A stretch of DNA of 64,000 bases. Origin: Photobacterium pectinilyticum. Lineage in GTDB: Bacteria; Pseudomonadota; Gammaproteobacteria; Enterobacterales; Vibrionaceae. The translations under genes were made by a program, and so were the position numbers. Positions 36,094 to 45,084 of this stretch are shown here, piece after piece. The stretch lies in assembly GCF_024357955.1 (NCBI RefSeq), contig NZ_JANEYT010000021.1, positions 17,135 to 81,134 on the forward strand. The letters are read 5' to 3'. The notes under the pieces are model-generated. The model had not been told where the DNA came from. It did not search any database and was given only the letters and a program-made list of their open reading frames with translations. The number at the start of each line of letters is the position of its first letter. Within the stretch, counting starts at the first letter, position 1.

Positions 36094-36819
36094 ATGAACA
36101 CAAGCAAGAAGGTTCTTGTTGTTGATGATGACCAGGAAATTCGCGAATTGCTGGATGAATACCTTACCAAAGCAGGGTTTACGGTAATAACGGCTGCAGA
36201 AGGGGAGGAAATGAAACGCCGCCTGGCAATGGGGACTCCTGATTTGATCTTGCTGGATGTGATGATGCCGGGTGATGACGGCTTTACCCTGTGCCAATAC
36301 ATCCGAAAAACCTCTGATGTACCTATTATCATGCTCACCGCTGTTTCAGACGAAATGGATCAGATCATTGGGCTTGAGCTGGGGGCTGATGACTATATCG
36401 CCAAACCGTTCAGCCCGCGACAGCTGATGGCGCGTATTAAAGCGCTATTGCGACGTGTTAAGCCGACCGAAGCGCAACAGATGCCATCGGTTCCCAAGGC
36501 GATCCGGTTTGCCAACTGGCGCTTGGATACCGCTGCCCAGCGTATATATGATTTGGAAAAAGACAAAGATTACGAGCTCAGCGGCAGTGACTTCGCCTTG
36601 TTGATGCTGTTTTTGATGCGCCCTAACGAAGTGTTAGACCGCGATACGATTTCCTTTGCGACACGTGGTCGCGAAGCGACGCCATCGGCACGAAGTATTG
36701 ATGTTCAGTTGAGCCGTTTGCGCCAGCGTTTAGGTGATAAGGGTACCCAGCAGCGGTTGATCAAAACAATCCGTGGCAACGGCTACTCATTCAATGCCGA
36801 GGTTACCTACGAGGAATAA
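36094..36819 (+). CDS. OmpR-family response regulator
   Basis: Protein of 241 residues. The receiver domain begins KKVLVVDDDQEIRELL, with phospho-Asp in LILLDVMMPG near residue 55 and the conserved Lys in YIAKPFSP near 106. The winged-helix DNA-binding domain is C-terminal (SARSIDVQLSRLRQRLGD, TIRGNGYSF). The start is the ATG at 36094, just before the receiver, with AAAGGAAG ahead. It forms a pair with the kinase 29 bases downstream and then an orphan solute-binding protein. Confidence 0.92.
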   Translation: MNTSKKVLVVDDDQEIRELLDEYLTKAGFTVITAAEGEEMKRRLAMGTPDLILLDVMMPGDDGFTLCQYIRKTSDVPIIMLTAVSDEMDQIIGLELGADDYIAKPFSPRQLMARIKALLRRVKPTEAQQMPSVPKAIRFANWRLDTAAQRIYDLEKDKDYELSGSDFALLMLFLMRPNEVLDRDTISFATRGREATPSARSIDVQLSRLRQRLGDKGTQQRLIKTIRGNGYSFNAEVTYEE

Positions 36820-36848
36820 ATACCCTCGCACAGCTGGTGGTTTTATCT

Positions 36849-38294
36849 ATGAATATTCGAAAGTGGTGGCCAAAGTCCCTGTTAGCCCGCACACTCTGGT
36901 TTACCCTGCTGGCGGTCTTTCTTGCCCAGGTTATCGCGACCAGTATTTGGTATGGGCAATCGAAGCAGCGTGATTTGGAAGGCTTGGAGTCGGCTTCGGC
37001 CAGCATGGCCAACATGTTTGCCTCGACCGTGACTTTCTTCCAATCCCTGCCTTTGGAATACCGTCATATTGTGCTGGATCAGCTGCGCAATATGGGGGGT
37101 ACGCGATTCTTTGTATCCTTCAATCAGGAAGAGATCTTGATTGATCCCATCCCAGAATCTTTGATGAAGAAAACGGCGGTCGGCGCATTCGAGGACGTGC
37201 TCAGCGAGAAGCTTCCTCTACTTGATGTGATCCGGGTGGAGTTCTCTCGCCCAGAAACCCTGCACGTCCTGAAAAATGATATTTTGCTCAGCGATCTTCC
37301 TCGCTCTTGGGCGCATTATACTCTCAGCCTCGAACCCTTTAACCCACCGATTTTGGTGGTGCAGTTGGAGTTGGCTAAAAATGAGTGGCTGTATATCGCA
37401 GCCCTGCTGCCGGCACCTTATGTGACTTTGGAAGATAAAATCATAACCGGTCAGCAATTGGTGTTTATGCTGTTCATGACCGCATTGCTGTTGGTGTTCA
37501 CTTTCTTGATGATCAGGCGCCAGACCAAGCCATTGAAACGGCTGGCGAATGCGGCGAATGCCATGAGTTTTGATATTTATCAGCCGCCACTAAAAGAAGA
37601 AGGGGCGACGGAGCTGGTAACGGCGACACGAGCATTTAATCGGATGCAGTCTCGGGTGCAGCGTTATATCGATGACCGTGAGCATTTGTTTTCGTCTATT
37701 TCACATGATTTGAAAACGCCGATCACTCGCTTGAGGTTGCGTGCTGAGCTGATTGATGATGATAGTAAGGTCGAGAAATTTAACCATGATCTTGATGAGT
37801 TAGAGATGATGGTCAAAGGTGCACTGCAAACGGTAAAAGACACTGACTTGCATGAAAACCTTGCCCAAGTGGATCTCAGAGAGCTGCTTAATAGCATTGC
37901 CGAGCGCCATAATCATCATCAAACGAGGGTGGTGATCCCACAAATGAAAATCGCCCCGCTGACGGGTAAGCCGCTTGCTCTCAAGCGCTGCTTTAGCAAC
38001 CTGATTGATAACGGGGTGAAATATGGCAATGAGGTAAGATTGATCATCGTTGATGATAAAAACTCGTTGATCCTAATTATTAAAGACAAAGGTCCGGGGA
38101 TTCCCAAAGAGTCACTTGAGTCGGTATTCGAACCTTACGTGCGTGTCGCAAAAGATGAGGAAGGCCATGGCTTGGGGTTAGGAATAGCCCGTAATATCAT
38201 TCACGCTCATGGCGGCGACATGGCTATTCATAATGCGGTAGATGGCGGTTTGGAAGTGAAAGTTTATATTCCCCGTTTGTTGAAAGAAGATTAA
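36849..38294 (+). CDS. Sensor histidine kinase of the 36-38 kb pair
   Basis: Inner-membrane kinase of 481 residues. Membrane helices at about 15-35 and 200-222 enclose a ~165-residue periplasmic sensor. HAMP follows, then HisKA (SSISHDLKTPITRLRLR, His about 282) and HATPase (LIDNGVKYG; DKGPGIP; GHGLGLGI). The general form is EnvZ/GtrS-like. The start is the ATG at 36849; the GTG 12 bases upstream is also in frame. 3 bases separate its stop from the binding-protein gene, so all three genes form one operon. Confidence 0.92.
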   Translation: MNIRKWWPKSLLARTLWFTLLAVFLAQVIATSIWYGQSKQRDLEGLESASASMANMFASTVTFFQSLPLEYRHIVLDQLRNMGGTRFFVSFNQEEILIDPIPESLMKKTAVGAFEDVLSEKLPLLDVIRVEFSRPETLHVLKNDILLSDLPRSWAHYTLSLEPFNPPILVVQLELAKNEWLYIAALLPAPYVTLEDKIITGQQLVFMLFMTALLLVFTFLMIRRQTKPLKRLANAANAMSFDIYQPPLKEEGATELVTATRAFNRMQSRVQRYIDDREHLFSSISHDLKTPITRLRLRAELIDDDSKVEKFNHDLDELEMMVKGALQTVKDTDLHENLAQVDLRELLNSIAERHNHHQTRVVIPQMKIAPLTGKPLALKRCFSNLIDNGVKYGNEVRLIIVDDKNSLILIIKDKGPGIPKESLESVFEPYVRVAKDEEGHGLGLGIARNIIHAHGGDMAIHNAVDGGLEVKVYIPRLLKED

Positions 38295-38297
38295 GCA

Positions 38298-39545
38298 ATG
38301 AACATGAAACACACCTTGATATCGGGTTTATTGATGCTTGTCGGTGGTTCAGCTTCTGCTGGAGAAGTAGAGGTCTTGCACTGGTGGACTTCTGGAGGTG
38401 AAGCCCGATCCGTCTCTTTGCTGAAAGAAAAAATCCAAGCCCAAGGTAATCACTGGAAGGATTTTGCCATTGCTGGTGGCGGTGGGGAAAGCGCAATGAC
38501 CGTGTTAAAAACCCGCGCGGTATCGGGCAATCCGCCTTCGGCAGCACAAATCAAAGGCCATGATATTCAAGAGTGGGGAAGATTGGGTTTTCTGACCGAC
38601 TTAAATGATGTCGCCGCAGCCGATCATTGGTCAACGATCCTTCCGCCTGTCGCCCGTCAAATCATGATGTACGACGGTGACTATGTGGCTGTGCCGGTCA
38701 ATATTCACCGAGTGAACTGGCTATGGGCCAACCCAAAGGTGTTTGCCAAAGTCGGGGTTGATGTTCCTAAGTCGCTTGATGAATTTTTTGTTGCCGCTGA
38801 GAAAATCCAGAAAGCCGGGTATGTTCCCTTGGCTCATGGTGGACAGCCTTGGCAAAACGTGACTTTATTTGAAGCGGTTGCTTTGGCGGTATTGGGCCCT
38901 GCTGATTATCAGCGTGCGTTTGTTGAGCTCGACATGTCGGTGCTTGGTGGCGATAACATGGTGGATGTCTTCACCCAGTTCCGCCGTATGCGTGATTATG
39001 TCGGAACGAGTTACCGGGGACGTGATTGGAACTCGGCAACGGCCATGGTAAGCAGTGGTGAAGCCGCGATGCAAATCATGGGGGATTGGGCCAAAGGCGA
39101 GTTCGAAGCCGACGGAAAAATTCCGGGGCAAGATTACCTGTGTATGGCTGCGCCGGGAACGCAGGGATTATTTACCTACAATATCGATAGCTTTGCTTTC
39201 TTTAAGTTAACCGATGAAGCCAACAGTCAAGCGCAGAAGGATTTAGCCAGAGCAATACTGGATAAGGATTTCCAGTTTTCATTCAACCTCAGTAAAGGCT
39301 CAATTCCGGTCAGGATGGACATGGACTTGGCTGAATTTGATCAGTGTGCCAAAGATTCACTGGAGGTGTTCAAGCAAAGCAGCCAATCCGGTGGCTTGGT
39401 GCCGAGTGTTTCTCAGGGGTTGGCGACAACCAGTTATGTCCAAGCCGCTATTTTTGATGTGGTCAGCAACTTTTTCAATGCCAAAACAGCTGATCCCAAA
39501 CAAGCCGCTGATCGTTTGGCTCGGGCGGTGAAATCAGCCATGTAG
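38298..39545 (+). CDS. ABC-type sugar solute-binding protein (GtsA-like)
   Basis: Periplasmic protein of 415 residues with a signal peptide (about 1-22, ending ASAGEVE). VLHWWTSGGEARSVSLLKE is the start typical of family 1 sugar-binding proteins for glucose/mannose (GtsA-type). Trp-rich segments (VNWLWANPKVF; GGQPWQN) are usual at sugar sites. No permease or ATPase gene follows: a terminator comes 32 bases after the stop. With a two-component pair directly upstream, it may act in sensing, presenting sugar to the kinase, as well as or instead of transport. Confidence 0.85.
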   Translation: MNMKHTLISGLLMLVGGSASAGEVEVLHWWTSGGEARSVSLLKEKIQAQGNHWKDFAIAGGGGESAMTVLKTRAVSGNPPSAAQIKGHDIQEWGRLGFLTDLNDVAAADHWSTILPPVARQIMMYDGDYVAVPVNIHRVNWLWANPKVFAKVGVDVPKSLDEFFVAAEKIQKAGYVPLAHGGQPWQNVTLFEAVALAVLGPADYQRAFVELDMSVLGGDNMVDVFTQFRRMRDYVGTSYRGRDWNSATAMVSSGEAAMQIMGDWAKGEFEADGKIPGQDYLCMAAPGTQGLFTYNIDSFAFFKLTDEANSQAQKDLARAILDKDFQFSFNLSKGSIPVRMDMDLAEFDQCAKDSLEVFKQSSQSGGLVPSVSQGLATTSYVQAAIFDVVSNFFNAKTADPKQAADRLARAVKSAM

Positions 39546-39576
39546 CGGTGAGTTAAATTACTCTATACACATGTAG

Positions 39577-39601
39577 GGTTGCCATAATGGCAGCCTTTTT
39601 T
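39577..39601 (+). terminator. Terminator after the sugar-binding protein gene
   Basis: GGTTGCCA-TAA-TGGCAGCC followed by six T, closing the regulator-kinase-binding protein operon. Confidence 0.85.
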
Positions 39602-39742
39602 GTAATCGAAACAATCATCTTTGTTGAATTTCATATACTAATACCAAGCATTTAGGATGTAGCTAGGTGCGTGCTGTATGAGTTTGGCGGATTTCGAGCT
39701 GGAGTGGCTAGGGGATCAGCCTGTTCTGATAAGGGGAGAGCA

Positions 39743-40261
39743 ATGAAATTATTGTTTTTAGTCCGTCATGCGAAATCTCGATGGGACGACCCATCATTAG
39801 ATGATCACGAACGGCCTCTTAATAATCGAGGCTTGAAAAATATTCCGAAGATGGTCCATCGACTGAATAGCTGGCAGCAGGGGCCACAGTTAATTGTCAC
39901 CAGCTCGGCGCTGCGCGCTGCCCAAACGGGTTATCTGTTTGCTGAAGGCCTGGTTTCTCGTCCTAAGCTTGAATCAAATTCAACGATTTATACTGAATCA
40001 GCGTTTGAACTCATGGATATCATTCGTGAAACCACCGATGTTGTAGACAGGTTGATGCTGGTGGGCCATAACCCTGCTATTACGGTACTGGCCCAAATGT
40101 TCGGCTTCAAAGAAGACAATATACCCACTTGTGGTGTGGTGGTGTTCGGCTTTGAGGTCGACTGCTGGCAAGCCATTGCCGAAGAGCAGGGGACTATGTT
40201 TTATTATGATTACCCTAAGCGGGCGCGGCCTGAAAGCATGAAGAAGGATATTGGTGAGTGA
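39743..40261 (+). CDS. sixA: SixA-type phosphohistidine phosphatase
   Basis: Histidine phosphatase of 172 residues. The catalytic His lies in LVRHAKSRWDD at residues 6-16 (RHA rather than RHG, as in SixA), the second His is in MLVGHNPAI near 110, and the substrate loop SSALRAAQTG is present. SixA removes phosphate from His of phosphorelay proteins (Hpt of ArcB) or PTS NPr. The start is the ATG at 39743 with AAGGGGAG ahead. The hybrid kinase at 26.3 kb has an Hpt domain, a possible but unproven target. Confidence 0.88.
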   Translation: MKLLFLVRHAKSRWDDPSLDDHERPLNNRGLKNIPKMVHRLNSWQQGPQLIVTSSALRAAQTGYLFAEGLVSRPKLESNSTIYTESAFELMDIIRETTDVVDRLMLVGHNPAITVLAQMFGFKEDNIPTCGVVVFGFEVDCWQAIAEEQGTMFYYDYPKRARPESMKKDIGE

Positions 40262-40369
40262 TAAGTACTCATTAACGTTCTCGTCATCCTGTTGGAAATA
40301 CGGTGAGAACATAAAGTAGCCTTGTTAGGGGTGTATTGTGGAAATGATAACCATACGGTTTTTATGGGG

Positions 40370-40398
40370 TTTACAGCTTAAGTAAACCTCTATATTAT
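40370..40398 (+). promoter_or_regulatory. Sigma70 promoter of the second tRNA-Ser
   Basis: TTTACA, a 17-base spacer, TATTAT, then ACGCCGC, the same arrangement as before the first copy. Confidence 0.75.
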
Positions 40399-40410
40399 AC
40401 GCCGCACAAC

Positions 40411-40501
40411 GGAGAGATGGCTGAGTGGTTGAAAGCACCGGTCTTGAAAACCGGCATACGTTTGTAGCGTATCTAGGGTTCAAATCCCTATCTCTCCGCC
40501 A
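40411..40501 (+). tRNA. tRNA-Ser (anticodon UGA), second copy
   Basis: 91 bases identical to 19323-19413, including CCA and the long variable arm. The promoter and leader are also related, so the unit was duplicated as a whole. Confidence 0.97.
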
Positions 40502-40510
40502 CATTAGAAG

Positions 40511-40537
40511 AAGCCGCTGAGCAATCAGCGGCTTTTT
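40511..40537 (+). terminator. Terminator of the second tRNA-Ser
   Basis: AAGCCGCTGA-GCAA-TCAGCGGCTT and a T run, 9 bases past the CCA. About 10 bases further on, TCTAGGGTTCAAACCCT copies the T-arm of the tRNA (40549-40565). Confidence 0.88.
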
Positions 40538-40565
40538 TGCGTTTGGAATCTAGGGTTCAAACCCT

Positions 40566-40651
40566 CTAATACCAACATACATAAATCTTTGATCAGTCTT
40601 GCTGGTAAAATCGCTGTTCTCTATGTTAGAGATTTATCCAGATTGGTATAA
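40566..40651. repeat. Dispersed hairpin repeat, copy 4 (internally deleted)
   Basis: From CTAATACCAACATACATAAA to CAGATTGGTATAA, about 86 bases. The 5' arm is complete to GCTGTTCTCT, but the inner cassette and most of the 3' arm are gone, leaving only the last ~20 bases. Confidence 0.75.
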
Positions 40652-40919
40652 AGTAGCGGTACTAAGGGTGAAGTAAACACGACTCTTTACGGGGATAAAT
40701 GCGCATTCAACTATGTTGTTATAAAATGGTTGCACTCTGGCTGGAGATGTGGGTTTATATGCCTCTATCGTTAACATTATGTCTCTAGTTAACTTAAATC
40801 GATATACGTATCTAAAAAGTACAAGATCGCAGTTTTTGCTGACCCCAGAGCGTGCGATGCCGGTGGGGATCAAAATTGTTTAAAGGATCTTTTCAGGACA
40901 TCTTTTAAGGAAATGGTGA

Positions 40920-41174
40920 TTGATACGGGCTAATGAGCAGCTCCCTGAGTGGTTGAAACAAGATGAAACCAGGTTGAAGGCACTTGAATGCGTTCGGCTG
41001 CTGAACTTACCGCAATGCTATTTAGCGGCAGGATTTGTCCGTAATTTGGTGTGGGATAAGCTGCATGGTCATAGCGAGCCCACACCACTTAATGATCTGG
41101 ATGTGGTTTATTTCGATCCTTATGAAGACGATTTTAGCCAGTACCCAAAAAAGGTTCATCGATTATCTGATTGA
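40920..41174 (+). pseudogene. Truncated nucleotidyltransferase-like gene
   Basis: 84 residues. LNLPQCYLAAGFVRNLVWDK and LNDLDVVYFDP match the N-terminal part of a nucleotidyltransferase family (DUF925 type, usually about 190 residues). The frame stops soon after the metal-site DLD, and no other frame continues the protein. TTG start with AAGGA ahead. Probably a remnant, not an active enzyme. Confidence 0.6.
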
Positions 41175-41238
41175 AAAGATACACGGTAAGAAAACATAAC
41201 TATTGGAAATAGGAGATTGGCTATACTCAGAAGGCATC

Positions 41239-41490
41239 ATGAACACAACTGTTGAAGGTGATGATTCTATGGCTACTGATTTTGACTCCCTGTTACCCGA
41301 GCTTGCAGAGTTTTCGATACCGGATGTCCCTTTCAAAGTCGTTGACCCTACCGGTTTACCCGACGATACCCGTAAAGCGTTCGATAATTTCTTATCTGGG
41401 ACGACCTTGCCGCAGGCATTTTGTGTCTACAGTCACGACTACTCGCAGTTTTGCAAATTGGTCCGCAATGGTGAGATCAATATTAGTTAA
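41239..41490 (+). CDS. Small unknown acidic protein
   Basis: 83 residues (MNTTVEGDDSMATDFDSLLPE...), acidic, no signal peptide or membrane helix. AGAAGG stands 5 bases before the ATG at 41239; an in-frame ATG at 41269 and a TTG at 41203 are alternatives. The composition is protein-like and a terminator follows. No family recognised. Confidence 0.55.
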   Translation: MNTTVEGDDSMATDFDSLLPELAEFSIPDVPFKVVDPTGLPDDTRKAFDNFLSGTTLPQAFCVYSHDYSQFCKLVRNGEINIS

Positions 41491-41513
41491 TGGGATGTTG
41501 GCTCCGGACAGTA

Positions 41514-41538
41514 AAAAGGCCGCAATGCGGCCTTTTCA
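41514..41538. terminator. Bidirectional terminator
   Basis: AAAAGGCCGC-AAT-GCGGCCTTTT, with T runs on both strands, between convergent genes. Confidence 0.85.
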
Positions 41539-41579
41539 TTGAATTAATGGTTAGTTATAAAGAAGGTTGTATCCGCTAC

Positions 41580-42734
41580 TTAAAAAGAAAACGTCACGCT
41601 TGTCATACGCCCTGGCTCGACGATGATGTTGTTGCGAGAGTCGTAGACCTCAAACCCTGAACCGTTTGTTTCCTCAATATCGTATTGCGCGGTACAGGTG
41701 TAGCCAACCGCATATTCCCCTGCATAAACGTCACTAAAGCTAAATTTAGCCTGCAAACCTGATGGGTCTTCAATCAGAGGGACAGCGATCGGAGCAGATT
41801 CTTTCGGGCGGCGTTCGCCTTCACTGCCAAGCCTTGGGTTATGGAAGCCGAGCATCTGTTCTTTAGTGGTATCCCCACGATACAGGTAAACAGCGTCGGC
41901 GGAGTCATAGTTGTTCTCATGGCACTGGCTTTGGATTGAATCAATATCAATAGTGCCACGGATATGGCCTAGTCGTGGAGCGATATCATCGACATGGACT
42001 ATTTCGAAATCTTTACTGCTGAGGAAGCGCCAGTCATGGTTTTTGTTGTACTGCAGTGTCTCTTCCAAGTTAAACCAGAACGCGAGGTTGTTGTAACCTT
42101 TATGTACCGTGAATGGTTGACTGACCAAACGTCCGCTAGGGCGGGCATTTTGTGGCGGCTTGGCACCGGCACATGAACCTTGACTTGGTGTGCTCAGGTG
42201 AAGGTAGCTGCCGTCAATATCACGGACGTGAGAGTCATAATCGACCTCAACTTGCGTGTTAGCACCCTTTTCACCATTGATATATAGGCACATTTCATAG
42301 TCGCCAGGTGATAGCTTCAGGTCTTGGAACAGCGGGTAGGCATTATCACCATTGGCATTCATAACATCGATCATGCGAAGCTCATTGGTTTCTTGTTTAA
42401 AGGTGATGTGGTACGCCTCACATTCACCAGTTTGATCGCAGGTTGCCTCGTCACTGCCGTTACTGCCCGCTTTCTTTAAGAACACATAATTAAAGGCGAT
42501 AACGGCTTCATCAATGTCACTCAGACATTTATCGTGATGGCAGTTTGTATCACTGTCATCAGTTGTCACATCAAGGCTTTTATTTGCACTCGTCGGTGTG
42601 TCAAGTTGGTTTATCACACCAAAGTTGAGCGTTGCATCGGTTGGCGTCGTGCCGTTGTCGTTGCCGCTATCAGAGCCACAACCGACAAGTGCCGTGCTCA
42701 ATAGTAGCGGTAAAAGTAAGTTGCTGCTTTTCAT
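41580..42734 (-). CDS. Exported lipoprotein, DUF4382-like
   Basis: Protein of 384 residues with a lipoprotein signal (STALVGCGSDSG; lipidated Cys about 19). The mature part starts with a low-complexity linker, then a beta-rich domain resembling DUF4382 proteins (LKLSPGDYEMCLYING) and further beta repeats to VEPGRMTSVTFSF. Paired Cys (CHHDKC, CDQTGEC) suggest disulfides. Start at the ATG 42734 by signal-peptide position. Function unknown. Confidence 0.65.
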   Translation of the reverse strand: MKSSNLLLPLLLSTALVGCGSDSGNDNGTTPTDATLNFGVINQLDTPTSANKSLDVTTDDSDTNCHHDKCLSDIDEAVIAFNYVFLKKAGSNGSDEATCDQTGECEAYHITFKQETNELRMIDVMNANGDNAYPLFQDLKLSPGDYEMCLYINGEKGANTQVEVDYDSHVRDIDGSYLHLSTPSQGSCAGAKPPQNARPSGRLVSQPFTVHKGYNNLAFWFNLEETLQYNKNHDWRFLSSKDFEIVHVDDIAPRLGHIRGTIDIDSIQSQCHENNYDSADAVYLYRGDTTKEQMLGFHNPRLGSEGERRPKESAPIAVPLIEDPSGLQAKFSFSDVYAGEYAVGYTCTAQYDIEETNGSGFEVYDSRNNIIVEPGRMTSVTFSF

Positions 42735-42911
42735 GGGGTATCCTGCAAAATATTTTCGGCAGATTATACAAAAAGACAGTGAAAAGTATGTCAACGGTCT
42801 GTCAGGCGCATAAGGCGTTGGGAGGGGCATAACAAAGAGAAAGTGTTACGGCATAAAATATGCTGGTTAGAACGGCGTATTTCTAAATTCTCTGTTAAAG
42901 GAGAGATACAG

Positions 42912-43151
42912 ATGAAACTGTCCATTATTGATATGCCAGCCGTTCATGAGCTGCAAGCCTTGGGCTATACCAAATCAGAGTGCTTGATGATTATTGAGCG
43001 TGAGATTTACCGTTTGAATACAACAGATCGCTCTAAAATTGACTCTCTTTGCTGCAGTGAGCACCTCAAAGAAGAAGAAGCGCTCGACAAAATTCGTAGT
43101 ATGAAACGTACTCGGTTCTTCCAATATATCCAACGCTTTGTTTTTCTTTGA
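42912..43151 (+). CDS. Small unknown helical protein
   Basis: 79 residues (MKLSIIDMPAVHELQALGYT...). Mostly helical, with a basic, aromatic C-terminus. AAAGGAGAG lies 6 bases before the ATG, good support for translation. No family recognised; divergent from the lipoprotein gene. Confidence 0.65.
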   Translation: MKLSIIDMPAVHELQALGYTKSECLMIIEREIYRLNTTDRSKIDSLCCSEHLKEEEALDKIRSMKRTRFFQYIQRFVFL

Positions 43152-43300
43152 TTGGTATGATTCTCCTTACTTAATATCAGATCCCCCCCTTCCGAAATTG
43201 ATTCCCATTTTGCAAAAACAGATACCTTACTCATCAAGGTGAGTGAGGTATCTGTGACTATACTCTCAACACGTTTGATGCGTGATTGAAGAGGTATCCA

Positions 43301-43591
43301 ATGACTTTCCTGATCTCATGGCAGCTATACCAAGGTCGGCTGCATCCGGTGCTGGCACACTTTTCCAAATTGACTGAAGAACAAGATAAGGCGCTGATGG
43401 GGCCGGAAATCAGGTTGATTGGTCGCTGGCACGATTTAGTCAGCGGAACGGGGGTGTGCATCGTAGAGTCTGACAGTATAGAGGCCGTCACAGCCTATGC
43501 ACTGAAGTGGAATAGTGAAATGGATATTACGGTGCAGCCCGTGGTTGACGACGCAATGGCCCGCGAAATGGGTGAGAGGCTTTCGTCCTAA
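43301..43591 (+). CDS. DUF3303-like protein
   Basis: 96 residues. The layout MTFLISWQLYQGRLHPVLAHF ... RLIGRWHDLVSGTGVCIVE ... YALKWN resembles DUF3303, a ferredoxin-like (dimeric alpha-beta barrel) fold of unknown role. GAGG stands before the ATG at 43301. It converges on the sensor-kinase gene. Confidence 0.7.
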   Translation: MTFLISWQLYQGRLHPVLAHFSKLTEEQDKALMGPEIRLIGRWHDLVSGTGVCIVESDSIEAVTAYALKWNSEMDITVQPVVDDAMAREMGERLSS

Positions 43592-43620
43592 CCGTTTCTT
43601 GGTATATAGCGAAAGCCGTT

Positions 43621-43681
43621 AAAAAAAGCCTTCCTCATTCCGCTTCAGGAGAAGTGGTGACTAGGTGGGAAGAGGAAGGCT
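43621..43681 (-). terminator. Terminator of the spondin/two-component operon
   Basis: On the minus strand AGCCTTCCTC ... GAGGAAGGCT, then TTTTTTT. The 5' arm overlaps the last codons of the kinase gene; the loop is long (about 35 bases). Confidence 0.7.
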
Positions 43682-45046
43682 GAAAGATTGCTCGAAATGC
43701 TGTTGTCCTTGTTTGGTTCTTAGCTGGCTTTGATGCAACATCAGAATCGATTGGATGATTTTGGTGCCGAGCCCCATCGTGCCTTGGGGTGCTTGCGGGT
43801 CGATGTCATTTTCCATGGAAATCCCCAGTCCTATTGGCTCGGGATTGATCATCAGTTGTACCGTACTTGCATAAGGTGCGTGCCTGATGGCGTTATCAAA
43901 CAAGTTGGTAAACAGCCGTTGCAATAACTGTTTATCGCCGAAGACGACATCTTGCTTGGGAATGTTCAGGGTCAACTCGACCTTTTTCTTATTAGCCTCA
44001 GGTTGCATGGTATCTATGACATCCTGAAGGATATGACCGAGCTTTAAGGCTTCAAATTTTGGCTCGCTGAGCACAGACTGCTGACGGGCGATTTTGATTT
44101 GTTGGGTTAATAGTTCGGATAACTTCAAGGCATTACGCTGGGCGGTGTTGATTAATGGGTCCGGTTTGGTGGCTTGAATTTGCCATGTCTCAAGGTAGCC
44201 CAGTACGCTGGCCAGCGGGGTTTTGAGGTCATGGCTAAGCTGTACCAGTAATTCGCGACGCTTCTGCTCTTGCTGCTCAAGCTGGAGGAATTGCTGTGAA
44301 ATAGTACGTGCCATAAGGTACATTTGCTTGGCGATCGGCTTAAGTTCTGCCACATTGAGCATGGCTTCGGGCTTTAGACGGTAGCCATTTTCAGCTTGTG
44401 TCTTAAGGTCTTGTGTGACTTGCCTTATTGGGTTGAGTAAGGTCGTTTTAGTGAGTCTATATACCGTCAAGCTAAAGCCGAGTACCAGTATTAATGCTGC
44501 AGAGGTAACCCAGACAATAGGTGACTGTTGGAGGGAATCCATGTCGCTCAACTTGGCGGCTAGGGCGCGCTGCTCGCTACCAATGACTACGTATAAATAC
44601 CCATTCGTTGTATTGCCCTCCTTAATGGGGGCGACAGAAAAGACTTTCTGGCGGATGGCGTTACGTGGATCATCTCCCAAAATTGGAAAAGGCTTGTCGG
44701 CGAGAAAAGCGCGAATCGGTTTTAGGTTTACCTGTTGGCTGATGGCGATCCCTTCCGGTGCGGCATGGCTTTTAATGTTGCCATCGTTATCGAGGAAATA
44801 AATTTCAAAGTCGGGGCCAAGCAGCATCAAGGTATGGAAGATAGATTTCAGCGCCTTGGGATTGTAGTCACTGTCGTCCATCAGTGGGCTATCGTCTCGC
44901 ATGTGCGCGGCTAATTCTCGGTGCAGGTTCTGTTGTGTGCGCTGTTCAACATAGGTTTGTTGGTAGTTGAACATGCCACCAATAACGACAATGGAGAGCA
45001 AAAACCAACAACCGGTAAGTAGAACAAGTTTGGTTTTAAAATTCAT
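43661..45046 (-). CDS. Sensor histidine kinase of the spondin operon
   Basis: Inner-membrane kinase of 461 residues. Helices at about 7-25 and 178-198 enclose a ~150-residue periplasmic sensor. HAMP follows, then HisKA (VQLSHDLKTPLASVLGYL, His about 274) and HATPase with N box NLFDNAIRHA. The G2 box is reduced (MGLGTKII). It follows the regulator gene by 38 bases and is the last gene of the operon. The stop lies inside the terminator hairpin. Confidence 0.9.
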   Translation of the reverse strand: MNFKTKLVLLTGCWFLLSIVVIGGMFNYQQTYVEQRTQQNLHRELAAHMRDDSPLMDDSDYNPKALKSIFHTLMLLGPDFEIYFLDNDGNIKSHAAPEGIAISQQVNLKPIRAFLADKPFPILGDDPRNAIRQKVFSVAPIKEGNTTNGYLYVVIGSEQRALAAKLSDMDSLQQSPIVWVTSAALILVLGFSLTVYRLTKTTLLNPIRQVTQDLKTQAENGYRLKPEAMLNVAELKPIAKQMYLMARTISQQFLQLEQQEQKRRELLVQLSHDLKTPLASVLGYLETWQIQATKPDPLINTAQRNALKLSELLTQQIKIARQQSVLSEPKFEALKLGHILQDVIDTMQPEANKKKVELTLNIPKQDVVFGDKQLLQRLFTNLFDNAIRHAPYASTVQLMINPEPIGLGISMENDIDPQAPQGTMGLGTKIIQSILMLHQSQLRTKQGQQHFEQSFSLPLPT

Positions 45047-45084
45047 TTCTGCTTCTCCAGTGGATTGCGCTTTTAGAGCTTTTA

